NCBI RefSeq assembly: GCF_015326965.1
Contig: NZ_CP017659.1
Coordinates: 6,142,001-6,206,000 of the forward strand
From: Paenibacillus sp. JZ16
GTDB taxonomy: Bacteria; Bacillota; Bacilli; Paenibacillales; Paenibacillaceae
DNA length: 64,000 nt
Reading direction: 5' to 3'
Numbering within the stretch: position 1 is the first letter of the stretch; each line of letters begins with the position of its first letter. Both the position numbers and the translations under genes were made by a program. Below are positions 50,570 to 59,600 of the stretch, piece by piece. Under the pieces are notes generated by a model. The model made no database searches and was not told the DNA's origin. It was given only the letters and a program-made list of their open reading frames with translations.

Positions 50570-53014
50570 TTGTTTAACAACAAGGAAACATTCAAGCAGG
50601 TCTTTACGGAGCAGTTGGTGAGTCGGTTGGGGAAGGGACTTGAGGAAGCGACAGCTGAGGATGTATACAAAACACTCGGCGGCATGATCCGGGAGTATGT
50701 CGGACGGGAATGGGCGGCCGCCAATCGGATATACCGGGATACCGGGCAGAAGCAGGTATATTATTTCTCGCTTGAATTTTTGATCGGGCGGTTAATGGGA
50801 AACAATCTGCTGAATTTGGGCGTGCTGGGTATGGTCCGCAGCGGCCTTTTGGACCTCGGGTGGAATTTGGATGAGATTGAGGAGCAGGAACCGGATGCAG
50901 GCCTTGGAAATGGGGGGCTCGGACGTCTAGCGGCATGTTTTCTCGATTCGTTGGCATCACTAAGCTATGCAGGCCACGGGTGCGGAATCCGGTATAAGTA
51001 CGGATTGTTTGAACAGAAGATTATTGATGGCCACCAAGTCGAGCTGCCGGACAACTGGCTTCAGCGGGGCAACGTCTGGGAAGAACGGCGGGCTGACAAG
51101 GCGGTGGAAGTGCGCTTTTGGGGCCGCGTGGAGGTGGATGTGCAGGAGGGGCGAACCGTGTTTCACACGATGGATTATGAGCGGGTTCTGGCGGTACCTT
51201 ACGACGTTCCGGTGATCGGGTACGGTGAGGGGCAGGTGAACACGCTGCGATTGTGGAGCGCCGAATCCGCTTCGGATATATCCAGAATCCGTTCGGCTCA
51301 TCATCACAACAGCTATTATAAATTTTTGGAATATAACCGTTCGGTCGAATCGATATCGGAGTTTTTGTACCCGGATGATTCGGCTTACGAAGGCAAGCTC
51401 CTCCGGCTGAAGCAGCAGTACTTTCTCTGTTCCGCGGGCGTTCAGAGCATTCTCAGGACGTTCGACAAGCTGGGACGGTCCTATCATGAGCTGCCCGAGC
51501 ATGTGGCCATTCATATCAATGATACGCATCCGACCTTGGTGATTCCGGAGCTGATGCGGATTCTTATCGACGATAAGGGTTTCGGTTGGGAGGAAGCCTG
51601 GGACATCACGAGCCGGACCGTTTCCTACACAAACCACACGCTGCTTAGCGAAGCTTTGGAGAAATGGCCGGCCGGCATGGTTCGTGAGCTACTGCCGCGC
51701 ATTTACATGATGATCGAAGAGATCAATAAGCGGTTCTGCGGCATGCTGCTGGAACGCTATCCTGGCGACCATGAGCGCATATCGCAGCTTGCCATCATTG
51801 AAAGCGACCAGATCCGCATGGCCAATCTGGCAATTGTGGGCAGCTATCATGTAAACGGTGTGGCGGCGCTGCACACGGAACTGCTTAAGACACAGGTCAT
51901 GAAACCGCATTATGAGCTGTATCCGGAGCGATTCAGCAACAAAACCAACGGGATTACCCACCGGCGCTGGTTGATGCACAGCAACCCCGGCCTGAGTCAA
52001 TTGATATGCGATGGTATCGGCGATTCATGGATCACGGATCCGCATCAATTAATTCAGCTCAAGGGACTGAAGACCGATTCCGCCTTTCAGCTGGGGATTC
52101 AGCGGATCAAACGGAACAATAAAGAACGGCTTGCCGATTACATCGCGAATAAGCAAGGGATTGTCATTAATCCCGATTCCATATTCGATGTCCACGTGAA
52201 GCGGCTGCACGGCTATAAACGGCAATTGCTGAATATATTACGGGTGATGCACGCGTATAACGAGATTAAGGATCAGCCAAGCGCGGATCGCGTTCCCCGT
52301 ACCGTCATTTTTGGGGCGAAGGCAGCACCGGGTTATTATCTGGCCAAAAGCATCATCAAACTCATTAATGTCGTTGCCGAAGTCGTGAATAAGGATCCGC
52401 AGGTCAATGACAAACTCCAGGTGCTGTTCCTGGAGAACTATTCGGTGTCTCTGGCGGAGAAGATTATCCCCGCAGCCGATGTGAGCGAGCAAATTTCCAC
52501 GGCTGGCAAGGAGGCATCCGGCACGGGAAACATGAAGTTCATGTTGAACGGCGCTTTGACCATCGGCACGCTGGATGGGGCTAATGTGGAGATGTTCGAG
52601 CTGCTTGGCCATGAGAATATGTTCCTGTTCGGATTGAAGCTGGAGGAAGTGCTTGAGTATTACAGGACGGGAGCTTATGTATCCAGGGAGCGGTATGAGC
52701 AGGATCCCAGAATCGCCCGTGTGCTGAATCAGTTAATATCTTCAGGACCTTTCTGCTGTCACGAGTTGGAGTTTGGTCAGATTCTCCAGTCCCTGCTTGA
52801 TCATAACGATGAGTTTTTTGTATTAGCGGACTTTGCCAGTTATGTGGCAACCCAGTCGGAGATCGATCGTGCTTATTTGAATACCGGAGCCTGGACCGAG
52901 AAATCGATAATAAATATGGCCCACTCCGGACATTTCTCCAGCGATAACACGATTCACCGTTATGCATCCGACATCTGGAATGTTTCTCCTGTTATGGTTG
53001 GTGCGAACCGGTAA
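50570..53014 (+). CDS. glgP: Glycogen phosphorylase GlgP
   Basis: GlgP releases glucose-1-phosphate from alpha-1,4-glucan. The 814-residue length is normal. Signatures are LEFLIGRLMGNNLLNLG, GNGGLGRLAACFLDS, IHINDTHPTLVIPELMRIL, and the PLP site EASGTGNMKFMLNGALTIGT, whose Lys binds the cofactor. TTG 50570 follows CAGGAGG nine bases upstream. It ends a glgC-glgD-glgP operon closed by a terminator, so ADP-glucose formation and glucan breakdown are encoded together here. Confidence 0.96.
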   Translation: MFNNKETFKQVFTEQLVSRLGKGLEEATAEDVYKTLGGMIREYVGREWAAANRIYRDTGQKQVYYFSLEFLIGRLMGNNLLNLGVLGMVRSGLLDLGWNLDEIEEQEPDAGLGNGGLGRLAACFLDSLASLSYAGHGCGIRYKYGLFEQKIIDGHQVELPDNWLQRGNVWEERRADKAVEVRFWGRVEVDVQEGRTVFHTMDYERVLAVPYDVPVIGYGEGQVNTLRLWSAESASDISRIRSAHHHNSYYKFLEYNRSVESISEFLYPDDSAYEGKLLRLKQQYFLCSAGVQSILRTFDKLGRSYHELPEHVAIHINDTHPTLVIPELMRILIDDKGFGWEEAWDITSRTVSYTNHTLLSEALEKWPAGMVRELLPRIYMMIEEINKRFCGMLLERYPGDHERISQLAIIESDQIRMANLAIVGSYHVNGVAALHTELLKTQVMKPHYELYPERFSNKTNGITHRRWLMHSNPGLSQLICDGIGDSWITDPHQLIQLKGLKTDSAFQLGIQRIKRNNKERLADYIANKQGIVINPDSIFDVHVKRLHGYKRQLLNILRVMHAYNEIKDQPSADRVPRTVIFGAKAAPGYYLAKSIIKLINVVAEVVNKDPQVNDKLQVLFLENYSVSLAEKIIPAADVSEQISTAGKEASGTGNMKFMLNGALTIGTLDGANVEMFELLGHENMFLFGLKLEEVLEYYRTGAYVSRERYEQDPRIARVLNQLISSGPFCCHELEFGQILQSLLDHNDEFFVLADFASYVATQSEIDRAYLNTGAWTEKSIINMAHSGHFSSDNTIHRYASDIWNVSPVMVGANR

Positions 53015-53035
53015 TCTATCTCTATCATATTCTTT

Positions 53036-53073
53036 AAAAAAAGAACCCCGCCATAGGCTTGGCGGGGTTTCCA
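53036..53073 (+). terminator. Rho-independent terminator of the glg operon
   Basis: AACCCCGCCA pairs with TGGCGGGGTT around TAGGCT, followed by TCC. Confidence 0.8.
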
Positions 53074-53380
53074 TAGGCGCTCTATTGGAATGTTCTTCAT
53101 CATATCATATGATGGATCTTTTCAAAAATGACTAGATAGATTTACCGATTTACGTGATTGGACAGCCCGTTTTTTCATAGGTGAGAGGAGGCTTCTTATT
53201 ATAGAAGAAACTCATGGTTCCGGCCCGTAAAGAGGTATGCTTTCTAACTGCATTCGTCTATAATTCTTTGAAATTACCTACTCTCGGCTTGGATAGCTCC
53301 CGTCCGGTGAGCTGTTTCCTTCTGGTAGGCAGAAAAAAAGAAGATTCGCATGTTGAGCGAATCTTCTTTTTATGAGCGTT
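53074..53380 (-). other. Intergenic region between convergent glgP and the PgpA-like gene
   Basis: Two terminators face each other: the glg hairpin, and a second one at 53332-53372 where AAGAAGATTCGC pairs with GCGAATCTTCTT and is flanked by A and T runs, usable by the leftward gene. No frame with a ribosome site was seen between them. Confidence 0.7.
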
Positions 53381-53944
53381 TTATTCTTTTGGAAGCTCTT
53401 CGGTCGTGCCGTACAACTCGATCTCACGCTCCGCTTGCTTGCGGTGGGCGATCCGGCTGCTGGCGGCTGCGGCAACCGCGCCGACGATATCGTCGAGAAA
53501 GGTATGTACACGGCCGCTTGATTTATCATTCAATTGCTCAAGGATGCCGGGTTTGAGTTTGTCGATATACCCGTAGTTGGTGAAGCCGATGCTTCCATAT
53601 ACGTTAACGATGGAAAATGCCAGGACTTCATCCACGCCGTATAACCCTTCGTCATTGGCCAGCATTTCTTGAAGCGGGGATATGAGATTGCCTTCCTCCG
53701 CCAAAATATCTAGTTGAATTCCGGTTAATACGGCGTTTTGGACTTCGCGTTTGCTGAGTACGGCATCCACGTTCTCCATGCACTCGTCCATGGTCAAATT
53801 CGGGTAGTATTTATTCTGAAGGATCATCACCAGTTCCGCGATTTCCTCCAACTTGATTCCACGCTTATGCAGCAGGCTCCGTGTCGCATCCGCTACCTTC
53901 TTGCTGTTCAGACTGTATGGAATGTTTGAATCGTTTTCTGCCAT
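53381..53944 (-). CDS. Phosphatidylglycerophosphatase A-like protein (YutG type)
   Basis: The 187-residue protein matches the Gram-positive PgpA family: LLHKRGIKLEEIAELVMILQ at the start, then YYPNLTMDECMENVDAVL, FSIVNVYGSIGFTNYGYIDK and FLDDIVGAVAAAAS with the acidic pair. Family members remove phosphate from phosphatidylglycerol phosphate; some are soluble in Firmicutes, and this one has little hydrophobic sequence. ATG 53944 has GAGGTGAG seven bases upstream; the frame continues to 54298 but would cross the gerM promoter. It is divergent from gerM. Confidence 0.8.
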   Translation of the reverse strand: MAENDSNIPYSLNSKKVADATRSLLHKRGIKLEEIAELVMILQNKYYPNLTMDECMENVDAVLSKREVQNAVLTGIQLDILAEEGNLISPLQEMLANDEGLYGVDEVLAFSIVNVYGSIGFTNYGYIDKLKPGILEQLNDKSSGRVHTFLDDIVGAVAAAASSRIAHRKQAEREIELYGTTEELPKE

Positions 53945-54110
53945 GATGGAACTCACCTCATTTTCGTGGTTGATGAAGATGCATACGACGATTGTACTTT
54001 TTCCACCCCCCTTTGTCCAGAAAGGGCAAAACTGAGAGTTATTTTTTTGGAAAGGGCTCGTATACATAGGAGTACAACCTGTACAAAAAAATGTTAGGGA
54101 GGAACAATAC

Positions 54111-55169
54111 ATGAAACGTAGTAAACGTAACCTTCGCAGGCTTTCCGCTGCCGGGCTGCTTGCTGTTCCGATCGTGTTGTCCGGCTGCGGCGTATTTTCC
54201 GGGAAGCAATCGGAGGCGATTGACCCGCCGCCTGCACAAGTGGAGAAGCAGATGCTGAACACGGCCGGATCCACAGCGGCACAAGGTGACATTGGCACGC
54301 AGACAACGGTTTATCTTTCGGATGCGCGGGGAATGCTGGCACCTGTAACCTTGGGTATTCCGAAGGTAGAAGGTGCAAGCGCCGTGAAAGAATCTCTTGA
54401 AGTGCTTGTGAACGGAGGCCGCTATGCTGGCTATGTTCCACAGGGTTTCCAGGCGGTATTGCCTGCAGGTACGCAGATCCATAATGTGACGGTCGATCCG
54501 GAGAGCAAATTGGCCGTTGTTGAATTCAATAAATCGTTTACGGAATATCAAGCGGCAGATGAACGAAGAATCTTGGAGGCGTTGACGTGGACGCTGACGG
54601 GACATGAAGGCATCGAATCGATGCAGGTATGGGTGGATGGAGTCAAACTAACGGAAATGCCGGTCAATCACACGCCGCTGGACCGTCCGCTTTCACGAGC
54701 AATGGGGATCAACCTTCAAAAGGCGGATGACGCATTGTACACTTCCTCTTCGCCGGTTACCGTCTATTTCTCTTCAGTGACGCCAGACGGCATTCAGTAT
54801 TATGTACCTGTTACCAGACTTGTTCCGACTGGACAGGATGCGGTTAAGGCTGCTTTGAACGAACTGATCCGGGGACCGCATTACGGTGATGGGCTTGTCG
54901 AGGTCATCCCGGACGATACCACCGTTGCATCGGTCGAAAAAGGAGAGGACGGCGCTGTTACCGTATCGCTTCAGGACAGCATGTTTGAGCAGGGAGAGCA
55001 GGTTCCAACCGAGCTGCTGCAGGCCGTCGTGCTAACCGTAGCCGAGAATTCGGATGATGCGAAGGTCAAAATTCGAATGAACGATCTCTCCGAGGTCGTT
55101 GGAACGGATAGCCGTAATTACAGCGAGCCTGTCAGCCGTCCGGAGTTCATTAACGAAATTTCGATCTGA
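54111..55169 (+). CDS. gerM: GerM-domain spore germination lipoprotein
   Basis: The 352-residue protein has a basic N-terminus (KRSKRNLRRLSAAG), a lipobox VLSGCG, with Cys around residue 26, and two GerM domains at about 70-185 and 205-335: TVYLSDARGMLAPVTLGIP with VEFNKSFTEY, and TVYFSSVTPDGIQYYVPVTR with VSLQDSM. Bacillus GerM is required for sporulation and germination and connects cell-wall processes. ATG 54111 follows AGGGAGG. It precedes rph and the XTP pyrophosphatase, the same order as gerM-rph-ysnA in Bacillus subtilis. Confidence 0.93.
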   Translation: MKRSKRNLRRLSAAGLLAVPIVLSGCGVFSGKQSEAIDPPPAQVEKQMLNTAGSTAAQGDIGTQTTVYLSDARGMLAPVTLGIPKVEGASAVKESLEVLVNGGRYAGYVPQGFQAVLPAGTQIHNVTVDPESKLAVVEFNKSFTEYQAADERRILEALTWTLTGHEGIESMQVWVDGVKLTEMPVNHTPLDRPLSRAMGINLQKADDALYTSSSPVTVYFSSVTPDGIQYYVPVTRLVPTGQDAVKAALNELIRGPHYGDGLVEVIPDDTTVASVEKGEDGAVTVSLQDSMFEQGEQVPTELLQAVVLTVAENSDDAKVKIRMNDLSEVVGTDSRNYSEPVSRPEFINEISI

Positions 55170-55281
55170 CCCTTCACGGCCATCTTTGAAATATGCGCCG
55201 GAAAAGGTGCTTTTGTGCCTGCACTTTGGTAGAATAGGGAATGCTAATCAGGATTGCGATAAGAAGTAGGAGGCAGAAAAC

Positions 55282-56040
55282 ATGAGATCTAACGGACGTA
55301 AGAGCGATGAGCTTCGACCGATGAATTTATCGACCCATGTGAATAAATATGCGGAAGGCTCCGTGTACATCGAGATGGGAGACACCAAGGTGCTGATTAC
55401 GGCAACCGTGGATGAGAAGGTTCCCCCGTTTCTGAAAGGACAAGGAAAGGGCTGGGTGACGGCTGAGTACTCCATGCTGCCGCGCGCCACACAATCCCGT
55501 AACCAACGGGAAGCCAATCGCGGTAAACTCAGTGGCCGGACGATGGAAATTCAGCGATTGATCGGCAGAGCGCTTAGGTCTGTTGTGAATCTGCATGCTC
55601 TTGGCGAGCGGACAATTACGCTGGACTGCGATGTAATCCAGGCGGATGGCGGAACGCGGACCACCTCCATTACAGGAGCATTTGTAGCTTTAGCCATAGC
55701 GGTAAATAAAATTGCAGAACAACATAAACTAGCGGTATTTCCGATTACGGACTACCTGGCCTCCATTAGCGTGGGCATTGCAGGCGGACAGGCGCTGCTG
55801 GATCTGAATTATGAAGAGGATTCCAAAGCGAAGGTGGACATGAATCTGGTCATGACCGGAAGCGGCAAATTCGTTGAGGTTCAGGGAACCGGCGAAGAAA
55901 GCCCGTTCTCTCGTGAGGAACTGGATCAGATCCTGGAGCTTGGGGAACAGGGAATCCGCGAGCTGATCGGACGTCAGCAAGAGGCGCTTGGCCCGATTGC
56001 AGCAAAAATCGGTTCCGTGAATGCGAGTACTGGAGTATAA
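55282..56040 (+). CDS. rph: Ribonuclease PH
   Basis: RNase PH is a phosphorolytic 3'-5' exonuclease that trims tRNA 3' ends. The 252-residue length is normal. Signatures are [69 protein letters not shown] and [18 protein letters not shown] 55282 follows GTAGGAGG. The stop is four bases before the next start, so it is coupled with the XTP/dITP pyrophosphatase gene. Confidence 0.96.
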   Translation: MRSNGRKSDELRPMNLSTHVNKYAEGSVYIEMGDTKVLITATVDEKVPPFLKGQGKGWVTAEYSMLPRATQSRNQREANRGKLSGRTMEIQRLIGRALRSVVNLHALGERTITLDCDVIQADGGTRTTSITGAFVALAIAVNKIAEQHKLAVFPITDYLASISVGIAGGQALLDLNYEEDSKAKVDMNLVMTGSGKFVEVQGTGEESPFSREELDQILELGEQGIRELIGRQQEALGPIAAKIGSVNASTGV

Positions 56041-56044
56041 TCCC

Positions 56045-56674
56045 ATGACATTGACACTTGGAGACACGTTAATCGTAGCTACCCGCAATCAGGGGAAAGT
56101 CAAGGAATTTGCGCATGCTTTTGCTGCTTTTGGTACGGAGGTCAAGAGCATGTACGATTACCCTGATCTGCCGGATGTCGTTGAGGACGGAGCCACATTT
56201 GCAGCCAATGCATTTAAAAAAGCCAAGGCGGTTGGCGACGCACTGGGATTGCCTGTTCTGGCCGATGATTCGGGATTGTGCGTGGATGCGCTGAATGGCG
56301 CGCCTGGCGTTTATTCCGCCAGATATGCCGGCGAGCACGGCGCGGATGAGGACAATAACGAGAAGCTGCTCGGTGAGCTGGAACAATTAAGGCTCGGTGA
56401 GGATACGGAGCAGCCCTTGCTAAGTCCGGCCCGATTTGTCTGTGTGCTGGTGCTGTATGATCCGGTCTCGGGAGAAAAGCTTGAGGCTGAAGGGAGCGTT
56501 GAAGGCTGGATCACGTCGGATCCGTCCGGAAAAGGCGGGTTTGGATATGATCCGCTGTTCTACCTGCCAAGCCATGAGAAGACGATGGCCGAGCTTTCCC
56601 TGGAGGAGAAGCAGGAGATCAGCCATCGGGGCCAAGCGCTGCGCAAGCTTGTAGCGGACCTACAGGCACGATAA
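56045..56674 (+). CDS. XTP/dITP pyrophosphatase (RdgB/HAM1 family)
   Basis: The enzyme hydrolyses dITP, ITP and XTP to the monophosphates, clearing damaged purines from the nucleotide pool. The 209-residue product has LIVATRNQGKVKEFAHAF, DDSGLCVDALNGAPGVYSAR (metal-binding), and GYDPLFYLPSHEKTMAEL with the conserved Ser/Lys, then SHRGQALRKL. ATG 56045 is preferred because GGAG lies nine bases upstream, although ATG 56021 inside rph is in frame. It follows rph in an operon. Confidence 0.93.
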   Translation: MTLTLGDTLIVATRNQGKVKEFAHAFAAFGTEVKSMYDYPDLPDVVEDGATFAANAFKKAKAVGDALGLPVLADDSGLCVDALNGAPGVYSARYAGEHGADEDNNEKLLGELEQLRLGEDTEQPLLSPARFVCVLVLYDPVSGEKLEAEGSVEGWITSDPSGKGGFGYDPLFYLPSHEKTMAELSLEEKQEISHRGQALRKLVADLQAR

Positions 56675-56687
56675 TTGAATAGTAATA

Positions 56688-56737
56688 CTATAAAAAGAAA
56701 CCATACCGGCTATTGCGGGTATGGTTTCTTTAATTTT
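56688..56737. terminator. Bidirectional terminator between convergent genes
   Basis: AAGAAACCATACC pairs with GGTATGGTTTCTT, with A and T runs on each side. Confidence 0.85.
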
Positions 56738-56754
56738 TCGTAAACAATAAGAAC

Positions 56755-58599
56755 TTAACGTATGGATACGTTATACTCTTTGAGCCAGAAATGCACCTGG
56801 GCCAGGTAGGCAAACAGCTGCGGACCGGACATCAATTGACCGAACCAAGGGAGATTGGAGGAAGCATCCGGCGAAGAAGCCAATTCCCGGATCCGTGCCG
56901 TATCGATGAGCGGAAGCAGCGGTGAAGAAGGATCGTCCAGAATGGACAGCACCTGCGCTTTGACGGCTGCCAGATAGTTCGGATTGTGAGTTTTGGGATA
57001 CGGGCTTTTTTTGCGGTACAGGACATCGTCGGGAAGCACACCTTCAAGAGCTTTGCGCAGAATGCCTTTTTCACGGTCGCCTGTCGTTTTGATGCTCCAA
57101 GGAATATTCCACACATAATCGATCAGGCGATGATCGGTATATGGAACGCGGACCTCCAGCCCAACGCCCATGCTCATCCGGTCTTTGCGATCGAGGAGCG
57201 TTGGCATGAAGCGGGTGATATTGAGATAGGACATGACCCGCATTTTGGCCTGCTGCCCGGACTCCCCGTCCAGCTTCGGCACTTCGGCTACCGCATCGGC
57301 ATAACGGTCTCCGAGGTATTCCAGCGGTTTGATCCAGTCCCGAATTTCGGCAGACAGCAGCCCGGCTCTCATATCCGGGGCGACAGACCATGGGAAAGTA
57401 CCGGAATTCAGCATTTCTTCCCGGTGAAACCAAGGGTAACCGCCGAATATTTCATCAGCGGCTTCACCGGATATGGCGACGGTCGCGCCTTTTTTAATCT
57501 CACGGCAGAAGAGGAGAAGGGAGGCGTCCACGTCAGCCATGCCCGGGAGGTCCCGCTTCTGCGTGGAGACATCTAACGCTTCGACCAGTTCGGGCGTGTC
57601 GAATTCAATCCAATGGTGGTCCGTGCCCAGCTCCTCGTGCATCCGTTTGATCCATGGCGCATCCGCGCCCGGCTGGAAGGAATGGGATTTAAAATGTTTG
57701 TTGTTGTCCACATAATCGACGGAGTAGGTGTGCACTTGTCCTTGGCCCGTCCGTTTGTAGTAATCGACGGCGAGCGAGGAGAGCGCACTGGAATCAAGAC
57801 CGCCTGATAACAGGGAGCAGACCGGTACATCGGATACCAGCTGACGTTCAACGGTGTCCCGCAGAAGATCGCGTAAGTAGCTTGCCGTCTGATCCGCATC
57901 ATCCTCATGGGGCTTGCTTTCCAGCTTCCAATAGGTATACTTGCGCAATCCTTCCCGGTTAAAGATCATCGCCATTCCAGGGCGAAGCTCTGCGATATCC
58001 TTGTAGACACCATGTCCCGGGGTTCGCGCCGGACCGATAATAAACACTTCCGCAAGCCCCTCGGCCCCGACCACAGGCTCCACCTTCGGATGCTGTAGCA
58101 ATGCTTTCGGTTCCGATCCGAATACGAGCGTTCCGTCAATGTAACTATAGAACAGGGGTTTTACCCCTACCCGGTCTCGAGCCAAAAATACTTGTTCCCG
58201 CACGCTGTCCCAAATCGCGAATGCAAATATGCCATTGAGGCGTTCCAGGCAATCGGGACCCCATTCGATATAAGAGACTAACAAAACTTCCGTGTCGCAT
58301 TTGGTATTGAAACGATGACCGCGTCGTACCAATTCGTCTTTAAGCTCCGCAGCATTATATAATTCCCCGTTATATACAATGGCATAGACTTCCTCTTCCC
58401 GATGAATGATCATCGGCTGGGCGCCATTTTCGGGGTCGATCACGCTGAGTCTTCGGTGACCGAATGCGCACGGGTTGGAAATCCAGGTGCCGGATCCGTC
58501 AGGTCCGCGGTGAGCCAAACTTTCTGTCATTTTTACCAGCAGCTGCGAATCCTGCGTCAAATCGCCGCTCCATTGTATAAAACCGGTTATTCCGCACAT
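56755..58599 (-). CDS. Glutamine-hydrolysing asparagine synthetase (AsnO/AsnB type)
   Basis: The 614-residue enzyme has an N-terminal glutaminase domain with Cys2 exposed after Met removal (MCGITGFIQW, AHRGPDGSGTW, YNGELYNAAEL) and a synthetase domain with the PP-loop VCSLLSGGLDSSALSSL and GLEVRVPYTDHRLIDYVW. It makes asparagine from aspartate with glutamine nitrogen. The length equals that of the sporulation-linked AsnO of Bacillus subtilis, but the assignment among AsnB/H/O is not certain. ATG 58599 follows AGAGG. It stands alone. Confidence 0.92.
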   Translation of the reverse strand: MCGITGFIQWSGDLTQDSQLLVKMTESLAHRGPDGSGTWISNPCAFGHRRLSVIDPENGAQPMIIHREEEVYAIVYNGELYNAAELKDELVRRGHRFNTKCDTEVLLVSYIEWGPDCLERLNGIFAFAIWDSVREQVFLARDRVGVKPLFYSYIDGTLVFGSEPKALLQHPKVEPVVGAEGLAEVFIIGPARTPGHGVYKDIAELRPGMAMIFNREGLRKYTYWKLESKPHEDDADQTASYLRDLLRDTVERQLVSDVPVCSLLSGGLDSSALSSLAVDYYKRTGQGQVHTYSVDYVDNNKHFKSHSFQPGADAPWIKRMHEELGTDHHWIEFDTPELVEALDVSTQKRDLPGMADVDASLLLFCREIKKGATVAISGEAADEIFGGYPWFHREEMLNSGTFPWSVAPDMRAGLLSAEIRDWIKPLEYLGDRYADAVAEVPKLDGESGQQAKMRVMSYLNITRFMPTLLDRKDRMSMGVGLEVRVPYTDHRLIDYVWNIPWSIKTTGDREKGILRKALEGVLPDDVLYRKKSPYPKTHNPNYLAAVKAQVLSILDDPSSPLLPLIDTARIRELASSPDASSNLPWFGQLMSGPQLFAYLAQVHFWLKEYNVSIR

Positions 58600-58761
58600 G
58601 ACGGTTCATCCTCTCTTTGTCTTTGTCATACGCTGTCCCATCTTTTTAATCCTACGTCGCCAAAGTGATACAGATATATGCCGAAGGAAGGCATAAAATG
58701 TCTGTCCTTTTACGAAAACTAAGAAAGAGGACGAATATCAAAGAGAAGGAGAGATGCGTCC

Positions 58762-59073
58762 ATGAATAAGTCGACCTACTACGTTTCCGTCCAGAGCCGC
58801 TCCGTGTTGACCGAACAGGGAGCGAGCGCTTATGAATGGGAGATCGAAGCAACGCCGGAAGAGGCGGACCAAGTTCGGATTGAGCTGGACATGATGCAGG
58901 AGAAGGAGGAGGAGGGGTTTCCAGGCTATGTATTCCCATGGCCGGATACGCCGGAGCAATCCTCCAATTCGTTGTTTCAATATTCCTTGGACAAGGTGTA
59001 TCGAACCATTTATCAATTGGGCACACCGGCCACGCGCCAGCAAATGGAAGAGCTGCGATTGCTCTCCGACTGA
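58762..59073 (+). CDS. Conserved-looking protein of unknown function, 103 aa
   Basis: A soluble, acidic 103-residue protein. Residues 6-30 are beta (TYYVSVQSRSVLTEQG), then a Glu-rich part ADQVRIELDMMQEKEEEG, then LFQYSLDKVYRTIYQLGT and a helical end. ATG 58762 follows AAGGAGAGA. The regular beta-helix layout and the ribosome site suggest a real gene. The next gene starts 56 bases on, so the two may be an operon. The family was not recognised and no function is assigned. Confidence 0.65.
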   Translation: MNKSTYYVSVQSRSVLTEQGASAYEWEIEATPEEADQVRIELDMMQEKEEEGFPGYVFPWPDTPEQSSNSLFQYSLDKVYRTIYQLGTPATRQQMEELRLLSD

Positions 59074-59129
59074 CTGAAAACTATACGGATCGTGCAGTCC
59101 CTGCACATCGCGATGAAGGAGAATGTATG

Positions 59130-59495
59130 ATGTATGCAATTAAAGATGCAAAAATCCGCCGGATTACGGAAGTGAATGGCGCTCCTTGCGCTGAGGTTGA
59201 GGTCTATCCCGCAGCGGAAGGAGAAAGTGCATTGCTGGCTTATCTGACGCCGTCCTCCCCGCTGGGAGGTTATGAGCTGGTGAAAATCGTCCGCAGCGAC
59301 GCCAGCATGGAGGTGGATTGGTACGACAACAGCATGCATGATGCATTTGTCGATGCCACGGATGAAGCGTTCGAGAGCACCGTTCAATCCACCGCGGAGG
59401 AAGATCGGGATGCATTCAAGCAGCAGCTGCTTTCTACAGGCCAGCTATATGAGCAGCTGAACCAGCGGCTCAGCGAAGGGTCTCAATATTTTTAG
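59130..59495 (+). CDS. Protein of unknown function, 121 aa
   Basis: The 121-residue acidic product begins MYAIKDAKIRRITEVNGAPC and has EVYPAAEGESALLAYLT followed by GGYELVKIVRSDASM and an acidic helical C-terminus with EEDRDAFKQQLL. ATG 59130 is eight bases from GAAGGAG; the ATG one codon earlier is also possible. A frame beginning at 58938 would overlap the previous gene by 136 bases and is not accepted. No family was recognised. It follows the 103-residue gene and ends at a terminator. Confidence 0.6.
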   Translation: MYAIKDAKIRRITEVNGAPCAEVEVYPAAEGESALLAYLTPSSPLGGYELVKIVRSDASMEVDWYDNSMHDAFVDATDEAFESTVQSTAEEDRDAFKQQLLSTGQLYEQLNQRLSEGSQYF

Positions 59496-59509
59496 AGATA
59501 TAAAAAAGA

Positions 59510-59553
59510 AAGAAGAGATCTGTCCGATGCTCATCGGCAGATCTCTTTTTGTA
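59510..59553 (+). terminator. Rho-independent terminator
   Basis: AGAGATCTG pairs with CAGATCTCT around a CGATG/CATCG inner stem, followed by TTTTTG. Confidence 0.8.
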
Positions 59554-59600
59554 TGTGTAAGGGCAATGCCGCCATACCAGCATTCCCCATTCTAAAAAAC

